Shown here piece after piece: positions 40,701 through 49,533 of a stretch of 64,000 bases of DNA. Origin of the DNA: Phytopythium helicoides (Eukaryota > Oomycota > Peronosporomycetes > Pythiales > Pythiaceae). Position 1 is the first letter of the stretch. Every line of letters starts with the position of its first letter. The position numbers and the translations under genes were made by a program. The notes beneath the pieces were generated by a model. It worked only from the letters and a program-made list of their open reading frames with translations. It searched no databases and was not told where the DNA came from. The stretch covers positions 62,001-126,000 of the forward strand of contig JANFNE010000012.1 of assembly GCA_024867545.1 (NCBI GenBank), in the 5' to 3' direction.

Positions 40701-41018
40701 TCAGTCTCGGGACTCGATCGCTCGGCGGCGCTCCATCGCTTTCGGGTCCGCAAGGACCCAGCTCGTGCTCGAGATGTACGTGGTGCCCAACGGAGTGGCC
40801 ACTCGCTGTCGAGCCTCTGGGCTAGCAAAGCCGTACGGCATGACGAGTCCTGGCGACGCCTCCGGGCTGTCGGCGAGCCACTCTTCGTCCGTTTCGCTGT
40901 CGCTGTCGAGCGACCCCATGCTCGACGTGCGAGGCAGAGAAGGCGTCGACTCGACGCTGGCGGTGCGCGAGCGGCTGCGGTAGCGCCTGCAGTGCGAGAT
41001 GGGGACGACGGTGGCCAT
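40701..41018 (-). CDS. Small Ser/acidic protein, unknown
   Basis: 105 residues, minus strand. The N-terminus is basic and Arg/Ser-rich (HCRRYRSRSRTASVES), the middle is acidic (SETDEEW), and the C-terminus has GTTYISSTSWVL. The start ATG has a good context (AAGATGGCC). No family recognised. Upstream, a CCACCA repeat and a second frame (from about 41215, METPKVMERAS) are also open; a longer or spliced protein is possible. The Arg-Ser and Ser-Pro content suggests phosphorylation. Confidence 0.5.
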   Translation of the reverse strand: MATVVPISHCRRYRSRSRTASVESTPSLPRTSSMGSLDSDSETDEEWLADSPEASPGLVMPYGFASPEARQRVATPLGTTYISSTSWVLADPKAMERRRAIESRD

Positions 41019-41407
41019 CTTGGTGATGAGGAGGAGCTGGAACTGGTAGTGGTGGTGGTGGTGGTGGTGCTTGGGCCGTGGTGGTGAGACGAACGCGGCG
41101 GATTGGCGAGTGAGATCTCTCGGCTGCGCTTGAGGCGAGCGGAGAAGCCGCGAGGAGATAAAGGCGCGGAGCTTTGTACAGTAGAAGCGCGCTCCATCAC
41201 CTTCGGCGTTTCCATATTCGCTCTGGTCGCACGTGGCAGATGGTGATGAACCCCTGAACTCGGGCTGCTGGATCCAGGAGCGATACAGAAGCCCACACGT
41301 TCGGTCTTTACGACGCGGGATTGGCCTGCTCCTTCTTCAACTCGCCCGATCCGATGATTCTGCTCGGGAGCGGCCATGCGAGATCATCATCAATGACTCA
41401 CGCCGTT
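41019..41407. other. Intergenic with (CCA)n repeat
   Basis: A CCA/TGG microsatellite lies at about 41050-41070. A minus-strand frame starting near 41215 (METPKV..., Thr/Ser homopolymers) is open but unsupported. Confidence 0.4.
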
Positions 41408-43810
41408 TTACACGTGGGAGGTGACCGCCTGCAGGATCGCTCTGGAGCTCAAGAACTGCAGCGCCAACTCCAGAGCCTTCTCGACGCTCTTCTGCGCGGC
41501 AGCAGGGCTTCCGGTACACCCCTCGAACGCCGTGACGAATTGGAGCAGCTTTCTCTGCAGCTGCTCGAACGCTGTCGCGCGTGGACAGCGGTGGGCGTCA
41601 CGCGAGGTCGCAAGGGTGAACAAGTGAACGATGTGGTGCTCGACCGCGCTCAAGCACACTCGCAGCACCCGCTCGAGGACAGGGAAGAAGACCGCGCTAT
41701 TGAGAAACGAGCGGCGGTGATTGGTTCGCGCTTTCCCATCTGCAATGAGCGCTTCAAGTTGGGTGATGCGCTCCAGGAAGCTCCTTTGCGATCGCTGGAT
41801 CGACGCAAGGGTCTCTAGGATGCACGAGGACACGCTGACGCCGTCGCTGTCACTGAGCGTCAACAGCTTCCGCACGACGCTCGCATCCGTCTCGATCCCT
41901 CGCTCAGCGAGCTGGGAACTGCAGTGCTTTTGCTCGTCGTGCACTGCGCACCTGAGGAACATGCTTCGCCCGTCGTTGATGGAGCGATGGTGGGTGAGAA
42001 ACTCGTCACGAAGCTGCTCCTCGATCACTTCAAGACGCGCATTGACGGCATGGAGAAGGTATGGCAAGCTCTTCTTCGATGACGCCGCTCCAGCGCTGAG
42101 TAGCTCTGCTACACGAGACGTTTTCTCAACGAGCACGACCTTGCCATCATCGCTCTGCTCGTCGCCGCCTATTTTTCCAAAGACTAGACGTGTCAAGGAC
42201 CCCGTTCCCGCGGATCCTGGCATGTCTTCTCTCGAGAAACTTGAAAACGCGATCTGCTGGGTACCAAATCGCTCGCAGAGCGAGTGGGAAGCTATCAGCT
42301 CACGACACATCCTGTAGAACGGGTGAAATGAGCTCACTAAGACTGTGTCTGGGAGCTCGGCCGTGATCTTGAGGAGTGGGTGTTCTTGAGTGGAGGTGGC
42401 GACAAAGGTGATGACAACCATCTGCGTGATAGCGGATAGCGAATCCAAGGGCTGCGGACCCTCATCCTTCAATCGAAGGAGTGCATCAAGGTCAGCTTCT
42501 CCATGGCACAGCTTGGCGCGGATGTTCGGCCCTGCGTGCATCATGAACAGATCAAGGAGGACCGCGAGTACCCCACTGGGTAGTTCTTCGTAGAGTGCAT
42601 TCGGTCGAGTATCGCGCAAAAGCGCGTCTGCGCTTGCTCCTTTCTCTTCAGTAGAATCCATGACGACCTCGGGATGAAGCAGCACTTGGTGCTTGTCACG
42701 CTGACCGAACCCGTCCAGCGTGGAGTAGTATGCGTCAACTTGAGCTTTCCCATATTCATCAGAGATGCCCCAGCGTTCTCGGTTCGCACGGATAAACTTC
42801 AGTCGTATAGCGTGTTCGAAAACTGGAAGAAGCGCAAACAAGAACCAAAGCTCGTCGCCGGTCAGAGCGAGAATCGAGAATGCTCTTTGGACGAGATTTG
42901 CTCGTCCTCGTGGGATGAATGGGGATGAAGAAATCCAGTCTTCACTTGAGCCATTGCGCTCTGGAAACCCTCGTGTATGCAAGACGTGGTCTACGATCAA
43001 GCGTGCCGTCTCAGGAAACGGAATCACAAAGCGATCATTGTAGCTGCTGATTTTGAAGAGCCCGCGATGTTCACTTGCTTGAGCTGGTGACCGCTTGAAC
43101 AGAGGAAGTAACTCCAGAGTGAGAAGCACCACCAAACACCCAAAGCACCTCGGAAACTCCGCCGGAATGACGAAACCGTGCCATACGAGATTGCGCAAGT
43201 TCAGCGCTGACGGGAGGAACAAAATGTTGAGTACTCGGCGCAGTCCTGGTGGCAGTATGCGCTTCATTGGCTCAGACTCGAGCAGCAAGCGCAGGATCAT
43301 GGTGCTAGATCGCCCCCTTGCACTAGCACCGTCGCCATCACCTGCAAACTGCTCATGCAAGTCGTACAACGCGCGCTCCAACACCGTCACGCCGATGAGG
43401 AAGCCCATGTAATAATCTCCCTGTGTAGATGACAGCATGGACACGATGGATGCCAGCTTTGACCCGTGTGTCAAAACCTCCGCCGCGGCATCCAGGCGTC
43501 CGCTCGACTTGAAAGCCGCCGAGTCCATCGCTGTTTCCACCTCCAGCGCGAGTGCCCACGCTGCCTCCGTCTCGCGGACTGCACCTCCACGGTCAGCATC
43601 AATAGAGTGAAGGCACTGCTGCCAATCAATCTCGGCGCTGCCAGTCAGAGCCAACTCCGCGACGCAAATTGACGCTTCCGCGCGAAGCTCGGCTTGCAGC
43701 GCTCGTGGCAGCTGCCAGTACGAGAAGAGTGCGTCGTGAACGCCACTTGACAGCGACGGCTCATAGCTCAGCGCTCCGTGGGCGGCAAGCTGCTCCACTC
43801 GTGCCTCCAT
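41408..43810 (-). CDS. ERMARD-like (DUF4209) protein with two HEPN-type motifs
   Basis: 800 residues from the ATG at 43810 (GCCATGG); upstream in-frame codons begin with GTG and were not used. LRNLVWHGF (Arg206-His211) is the hallmark of the DUF4209/ERMARD region, and a second R-x4-H, IRAKLCHGE, is at Arg431-His436. R-x4-6-H is the catalytic signature of HEPN ribonuclease folds, so RNA cleavage is a reasonable inference. Animal ERMARD is ER-associated and named for predicted RNA degradation. The segment RCFGCLVVLLTLELLPLF is hydrophobic; the C-terminal 250 residues are largely helical with Arg/Glu-rich coiled-coil character. No C-terminal transmembrane pair is seen, unlike the animal protein. 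Intronless. Confidence 0.65.
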   Translation of the reverse strand: MEARVEQLAAHGALSYEPSLSSGVHDALFSYWQLPRALQAELRAEASICVAELALTGSAEIDWQQCLHSIDADRGGAVRETEAAWALALEVETAMDSAAFKSSGRLDAAAEVLTHGSKLASIVSMLSSTQGDYYMGFLIGVTVLERALYDLHEQFAGDGDGASARGRSSTMILRLLLESEPMKRILPPGLRRVLNILFLPSALNLRNLVWHGFVIPAEFPRCFGCLVVLLTLELLPLFKRSPAQASEHRGLFKISSYNDRFVIPFPETARLIVDHVLHTRGFPERNGSSEDWISSSPFIPRGRANLVQRAFSILALTGDELWFLFALLPVFEHAIRLKFIRANRERWGISDEYGKAQVDAYYSTLDGFGQRDKHQVLLHPEVVMDSTEEKGASADALLRDTRPNALYEELPSGVLAVLLDLFMMHAGPNIRAKLCHGEADLDALLRLKDEGPQPLDSLSAITQMVVITFVATSTQEHPLLKITAELPDTVLVSSFHPFYRMCRELIASHSLCERFGTQQIAFSSFSREDMPGSAGTGSLTRLVFGKIGGDEQSDDGKVVLVEKTSRVAELLSAGAASSKKSLPYLLHAVNARLEVIEEQLRDEFLTHHRSINDGRSMFLRCAVHDEQKHCSSQLAERGIETDASVVRKLLTLSDSDGVSVSSCILETLASIQRSQRSFLERITQLEALIADGKARTNHRRSFLNSAVFFPVLERVLRVCLSAVEHHIVHLFTLATSRDAHRCPRATAFEQLQRKLLQFVTAFEGCTGSPAAAQKSVEKALELALQFLSSRAILQAVTSHV

Positions 43811-44789
43811 GGCGCTGGGTTGACTCACTCAGTCTCCGCTATAAACTTCAGTGGTCGTCACTGTAGAACACAATGGTGGTTAGATCCCATGCCTCGCCAT
43901 GCTCTTGAAGCTGCATGCCCTCCATCCACGCGTGCAGTCAATCAACAACCACATGCAAACAAGCGACAGACAGATGCAGAATCGAGATGAGGTGCCAGTC
44001 AGGGAGGGTAGGCGGCTTTGGTCGCCCTCCGAGATGAAAATCTCGACGAACATCCAGCAGCCGAGCAGGAAAACCCCAGCAGTGAACACGGCAGCACAAA
44101 ACTCGAGGCAGAGCGGTCAGCCACAGCATTGCAGGCCAGCCAAGGTCGAGCCTTTATTGCCGCCGTGACGACCACCTACTGCAAGCAGCAAACGGAAGTC
44201 GAGCGGCAACCTGGCCCACGCTGCGTCCTCCCGTCCACCAAAGTCCATCCTGCCTCACCGATAGAGATGCTCAAGTAGAGCAAGGTAGAGCGCACGCACT
44301 CGGCAGCAGCAGCCGGGCACGAAGACAGGGGGGACAACCACCGAGCGAGGGATCGAGACGCGGGCTCGGCGAGCTCGGGACGCGTGCAGCCACTGGAACC
44401 CCATCATTTCTCGCTCCTTTTTGCCTCCCGCCGACGCCCGCCGCCGACCGCACCGTGAGGAGAGAAAGGGGTCAGCAAACAGCGTGGAACACGGCGCGGC
44501 CGGCGATGGCAAGCAGCTAGCAGCGCTCCCTCCAGCGTCTGCAGCGCGGCAGGCGTCGGCGCTCCCCTCGCCGTCTCGTCTAGGGTTATCGGGCGACCAT
44601 CGGACGCCCGCGAGTCGGTCGCAGCCGCCCACGGCCCTCGCCGCCTCGCCCTGCGTCCGTCGTCTCCCCCGCAAGCCCCCCCGGCCCCGCAAATCGCCCA
44701 GCAGCTCGCCACGGAGGTCGCTCCATCTTCCCGCCATTTCATCATCAGCACCTCGATTTTAAAAATGGTTTTAGAGGTGAAATTAGCAA
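43811..44789. other. Divergent intergenic region
   Basis: About 1 kb serving as 5' flank of both the ERMARD-like gene and the AT-hook gene. GC-rich, with open frames on both strands that lack motifs. An ATG at 44765 starts a short frame overlapping the AT-hook start (possible upstream ORF, 28 codons). Confidence 0.5.
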
Positions 44790-46025
44790 ATGAATTGGGA
44801 TCTACCCAATCATACACCCATTGTAGAGTCACTCAATCGGTTGAATGACCTTTTAGCGGCGAAAGAGACCGAGGCTTCGCTCGTGACGACCCATCTCGAC
44901 CCTAACGGCATGAAGTCGGACGTGGCGCCGCCTGTGGCGCTGGTGACGGCCGACGGCTACGTGAGCGAGTCGCGGGCTCCGCACGCGGCGGTGGCGGCCG
45001 ATATGGAGACGCTGCAGCAGTTCACGCAGTTCCTGGAGCTGCGGCTGCTCACGGAGAACGTGGCGCTGCTGCGCCGCATGATGGCCGACTTCCTGCTCGA
45101 CCACGAGCGCACGGTGCTCGAGTTCGTGGACCTGGCGGCCACGTTGATCGTGATCAAGCCCTTCTCGCAGCGGCGCGTTCGTCGGAGGATCAAGGCGGCC
45201 ACGTTGCTCGACGCGCCGAAACGGGAGCTGGACACGCGCCGCTGCGTGTTCGAGTACCTCGCGGATCGGCTGCCCACGCGCAACATGGCGCTGCTCAAGC
45301 GCATCTTCCAGGAGTTTCTTCAGCATGAGGAGACGCTGCTGCGGACCTTTGTTGATAAAGGAGACGAAGTTATCAGCGTGCTGCCGTGGATGCTGCCCCG
45401 CAGCCTGTCGAACGTCCCTGAACCGGATCCGACGCAGCCACCAGCTCAACCAACTCAAGAGCAAGGAGAAATTCCCACCACCGCTCTGAGCAGCTCGCCC
45501 AATAACGACAATCAACCGAAGGAGACCACTTCTACTGCTACCACAACAGTTTCGGAGCCTGCCACGGTCAAAGTGGAGGGGAAACCAGCCGCACCTGATC
45601 GCGACGCTGCAAGCAACGTGCCCACAACAACTGCAGGCAACCAGCGACCTCCCACCGTGATGCGAAAGCGAGGGCGCCCTCCCAAGCGTGCCCGGTTTCG
45701 AGTCCATAATGTGGGCCCCCGACCTACCCCAGTCTCCGAGAAAAGAGGGCCCTCGGACGACTTCAAGACCGAGACTGTAGCCACGAGTGGTCCTCAGCCG
45801 AGGAAAAGAGGACGACCGCGCAGAGGCAGCGAGAAGCCGTATGAACTCCCACCACGCGCTGCCGGAAAGAGGCAGGTCAAGTCTCCGGGAAATTTTGCAG
45901 CGGAGCAAGCTGTAGACGCGATGGCTCCAAAGCGTCGAAGGCGGAACGAGGCGGACGGAGAGACCGATGAGCCTGGAGAGCCTGGAGAGGAAGATCATGC
46001 AACAGCCAACAGGCCTCCTCTGTGA
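44790..46025 (+). CDS. AT-hook protein, probable chromatin factor
   Basis: 411 residues. N-terminal helical part at about 70-200 with two related blocks (LTENVALLRRMMADFLLDHE and LPTRNMALLKRIFQEFLQHE), an internal duplication. After a Pro/Thr/Gln linker come two AT-hooks: KRGRPPKR (residues 293-300) and KRGRPRRG (339-346), then a basic stretch KRRRR, probably a nuclear signal. AT-hooks bind the minor groove of AT-rich DNA. The helical N-terminal repeat could mediate dimerisation; I do not recognise it. Confidence 0.75.
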   Translation: MNWDLPNHTPIVESLNRLNDLLAAKETEASLVTTHLDPNGMKSDVAPPVALVTADGYVSESRAPHAAVAADMETLQQFTQFLELRLLTENVALLRRMMADFLLDHERTVLEFVDLAATLIVIKPFSQRRVRRRIKAATLLDAPKRELDTRRCVFEYLADRLPTRNMALLKRIFQEFLQHEETLLRTFVDKGDEVISVLPWMLPRSLSNVPEPDPTQPPAQPTQEQGEIPTTALSSSPNNDNQPKETTSTATTTVSEPATVKVEGKPAAPDRDAASNVPTTTAGNQRPPTVMRKRGRPPKRARFRVHNVGPRPTPVSEKRGPSDDFKTETVATSGPQPRKRGRPRRGSEKPYELPPRAAGKRQVKSPGNFAAEQAVDAMAPKRRRRNEADGETDEPGEPGEEDHATANRPPL

Positions 46026-46123
46026 AGAGCATTTTTGCTGATTGCGTGTGGTTTGAACCATTGGAAGTTTTTCCTTTCCAGACACAAACTCTCGTCATCA
46101 GTCGCGACTACTCGCATCTCAAA

Positions 46124-47068
46124 ATGGATGCTGACGCTTTCCCAGCGCTCGATCGAGCCAAGCTCCGCTTTCTCCAGCGACAAGCGCGTCGACTTGCAGC
46201 ACTTGATGAACGAGGCGTGGCTAGAATCGAGCGTCGATCGCGAGATCGGCGTGCATATAGGCAGCCATTGAACGAGGACGACATCCAGCATTGTCAACAG
46301 CCAATACCAATGAGCATTCATCCGAGTGCTGTGCCAAGATCGGTGCAGAATGCCTCAACGATAGCACTTGACCATACAAGCGCTATCGTTGAGTCATTCT
46401 GCACCGATCTTGACCGCGAGCTTCTATCAATCACTTCAGAGGTTGAATCCATCGGGGACAGTGTCAGAAAAGAGCACCAACGAGTCCTAGCGGATGTAAA
46501 CGAGACGTTGTCATTCCTCGCCCACAACCCAGATGCGAAGACCTTCCCGCTAAAGTCAAGCACAAAACTTGGTGTCCCTGTAATCCGTATTCATCGCCGC
46601 CAGCGCCAAACAATCAAGCTTATGGTTGCCAGGAAACCGATCAAAGTCGTCGAAACAGTGCAGCCTTTCATCCGAGATGCTGCGTCAAGCGCTCTCGAGA
46701 TTCAGATGAGGTTTCGAAGGTATTTGTATACGTGGCTCTACCGAGGAGGAAGGGGTCAGTTTGCTCAAGTCTGCCAGCATCGCCGCCGCCACTTTCTTAC
46801 AAAAGCTTGGAAGGCTTGGATCCAGATCAAGGATCGAGCAAAGCATGCTAGAGCTCAGCGAATAGTGCAGACGCTGTCGAGGATGGATCACAAGTGCGAA
46901 CAGTGGCGGAGAACCAGAGCACAGTGTGTGAAAATGACTGACGGGAAATATGGCATGGCAAAACAGTATGCCGAGGTTGTGACGTATGCGCGAGTGTTCC
47001 GAGCGTGGCTGTCGCTTGTAGTGTCCCCAGATGAATTGCCCCAACAGTCTGTAAAAATCAAACTTTGA
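46124..47068 (+). CDS. Basic helical protein, unknown
   Basis: 314 residues from the ATG at 46124 (AAAATGGAT); the frame is open further upstream, but only from a GTG overlapping the previous stop. Rich in Arg/Lys/Gln. Two segments, FLTKAWKAWIQI and ARVFRAWLSLV, resemble the aromatic-Trp helices of Sfi1/centrin-binding repeats, so a basal-body role is possible but weakly supported. The coding region contains an inverted repeat (46335-46412). The stop codon overlaps an ATG of the next frame (TGATG), which I consider chance. Confidence 0.65.
   Translation: MDADAFPALDRAKLRFLQRQARRLAALDERGVARIERRSRDRRAYRQPLNEDDIQHCQQPIPMSIHPSAVPRSVQNASTIALDHTSAIVESFCTDLDRELLSITSEVESIGDSVRKEHQRVLADVNETLSFLAHNPDAKTFPLKSSTKLGVPVIRIHRRQRQTIKLMVARKPIKVVETVQPFIRDAASSALEIQMRFRRYLYTWLYRGGRGQFAQVCQHRRRHFLTKAWKAWIQIKDRAKHARAQRIVQTLSRMDHKCEQWRRTRAQCVKMTDGKYGMAKQYAEVVTYARVFRAWLSLVVSPDELPQQSVKIKL
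46335..46412. repeat. 31-bp inverted repeat inside a coding region
   Basis: Arms 46335-46365 and 46382-46412 are reverse complements at 30 of 31 bases, with a 16-bp loop. Both arms are translated (SVQNAST on the left, AIVESFCTD on the right). The mRNA would carry a very stable hairpin. Confidence 0.95.
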
Positions 47069-47229
47069 TGAAAGGCGAAATTTTGTCGATGGTTTTTCGT
47101 ACACATGATTCCGTTACGACACCAATACAACCGCCGGAAGAAAACCAACCACCACCTATGAATATACTGATGTTCTCTCAGTCGACACTTCTTCTTTCAC
47201 CACGCACTGTGCTCCCAATCTGCATCACT

Positions 47230-49479
47230 ATGCCAGCAAGTGCAAGCAGCTCATCAATCTCGTCGGGGGACTCGGAGGAATTTGGCGCAGTCGCACGCAG
47301 TGGCTTCACTCGAATGTACGTTCTCGCCTACAGCGGGATATCACCGATAGACCAAAGCCAAGATTATGAGAGCGAGAGAGCAAACTCGAGCGATGACGAT
47401 GATTGCGAAGCCAAGGGCTCTGGGCACCTTCGTAAGGCCAAACAAACTGACGCTCCGTATTACCAACTGATGTATTCAACTGGCCGGCACTACTTCCACG
47501 GGCCAATCGATCTACCAGCTGGGGTCGCAGTTGATCTTGCCAACGATGAAGATGACGTCGGCGCATTCGATGGTGTATCTGCTGTCTCGAACAGTGGCGT
47601 GGATCTAAGACAGCTGAAAACACTCCTTCCACACTTTCGCAACACCCAAGATAGCTTAGTGATTGCGGAAGGCATTGACAGCTTTCGGGGAGAGCTGCGC
47701 GATGTCTTCTATCAGATGGAAGAGGTCGGCGAGTTCGTGGTCGAAGAACTTGCAAAACCCAAGGTCGCGGCTCGCATCGAGAAGGGAGGTCGGGAAATGC
47801 ATTGGATGGTAGCACCCGGCAATCCAACGTTCTTCGAGCTTCAAACGTATCCAGCCACAAATGACTCATTTCGAGACGCTGGTGTCCTGCTTGTTGTTAT
47901 GAAGCTCGTCGTTCGAGGTGTTCTACTAGATATCGTGTACTCGAGGAATTCGTACTTTGTGACGCTGCGAGATAACGCGGAGGAGCTGGCACTCGATGAT
48001 GTTTTCGTTCCCAACGGTAAGAACTCCTTTCTGCGTTTGTTAGGCTGAGCGTACTCGTATTCATGCGTTGTTGCAAATGCCATTGTAGTCTTTTGTGTGG
48101 GGCCATGCTTTGAGGTTCGCCGCTATAGCGACGAAGACCTGAAAAAGTTGGTACTATGGTGTGCATTGCCAACGGAGAACATTGGCTCCATAAAATCTTC
48201 ACTACAGCAACCATCAAGTAAAGTGCTGCCACTCAAAGGCTCCACTGCGATTTTGGAGGCAAACGACACGCAGCTTTATTGTTTGCTAGCAGATCCAAAG
48301 ACAGACAGGGACCGAAAAGGTAAAGGAAAAGTTACAATGCGATTGAATCACCGAGGGAAAGACAGCGAAGACGACAACGACGACGACGACGATGTGCTCT
48401 GTAGCACTGTCGTATTCCAGTTCAACCAATACGTCTACTTTGGCGATGCTCGAGTGATGAGGTCGACACTGGATGACTTGGCGAAGCTCGCATCAATTGG
48501 ATTCCCATATCTACATACGCAAGCTAGCAACCTCGCATTCTTTGGCGAGTATGACGACTTGCCCCACCTCTGGGTGAACCAAGATCATACTGCTGCTGCT
48601 GCTGATGCATCATTGGGAAACTTCAGGTCTATTCACGATCGATTTCGTGAAGTCGCAAGTGTGCTGCTAGAAATCGTGACAGATTCTCAGTCGTGGATTG
48701 CAAACTTTCTTCAAGAGGTTCGAACGATTAGTCAAGACGCAGCAGACGCGACGAGCGATTCAATGCCATGGCTAAGTGACCACCTATCGCGATGGCTTGA
48801 GGTTGACGAAGGAATGGAGTCTTTCTTTGAGCTAGAGCTCGCGCATAACAAGAACAGCTTGGTCCGTGAGTGGACAGAGGCGGCTAATACTCTCGAATTG
48901 CTTGTGTGGAAAGGTCTGGTGCACCAAACTCTATTGCTGATCATTTTCAGACAGGGAAGCTTCTACATTGTGTTACGGCCTGTGTCAACCGAGGAAGGGT
49001 CTGTGTCACGGGATGATGCCTCAAGCATTTTTGGAGTTCTCCCGCCGTTATTCAGTAAGGGTCGAGGCTACCTTGTGCGCAAGTTCCCTTCAACCACAAA
49101 CAAAGGCCAAGGGTGGCTAGCAAACGCAAAATTAGTTCTTTGGCAGACCAGCAACAGTGTTGATCGAGAAGCTCGCGAGGAGGCCGTGGTGAAAAAGCGC
49201 CAGTCACGCACAGCTAGTTCGGATTGGTTTGAGACAGATGACGAAGAGGGCGATTTTAAGGCAGCAATACGCGATCCTGAACCCATCGAGAGTAAAAGTG
49301 ATAAGGAGTTTCGGCCAGACGCGAAGGATCTGCCTACAAAAAAGCCAAAAACTTTGGGGGCAAAAGGTGACCGAGTCGGTAAACGCCATCACCTCCCAAG
49401 TCTAGATTCTTCAGCGCGAGTGGGTCAGCCTGGTGCTGTTGCACCACCTTGGGATCTTCGCACTGGTAAACCACTCTGA
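47230..49479 (+). CDS. Two-exon protein with internally duplicated domain, unknown
   Basis: Exon 1 47230-48016, intron 48017-48088 (72 bp, GTAAGA...TTGTAG), exon 2 48089-49479; the join gives codon GTC and a 725-residue protein. ATG 47068 is also in frame but abuts the previous gene, so I prefer 47230. The two halves look homologous: FFELQTYP...LVVRGVLLDIVYSRNSYFVTL in exon 1 against FFELELAH...GLVHQTLLLIIFRQGSFYIVL in exon 2, each preceded by a helical region. An acidic tract EDDNDDDDD lies between; the C-terminal tail is charged and low-complexity with KKPK/KRHH. Longin-type trafficking proteins were considered but no motif is decisive. Function not assigned. Confidence 0.7.
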
Positions 49480-49533
49480 CTTGTAGGCAATCAGAGGAAT
49501 TAAACAAGGAAATTTGACTTCCAGCAACTTTGT

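Noticed and set aside
40628..41377. 249-codon minus-strand frame (Thr/Ser/Arg-rich)
   Set aside because: Composition comes from a CCA repeat and a shifted reading of the 105-residue frame; only the smaller frame looks protein-like. A spliced first exon from 41215 remains possible.
48097..49479. Separate gene starting at 48097
   Set aside because: It begins with GTG, and a 72-bp intron joins it in frame to the upstream exon.
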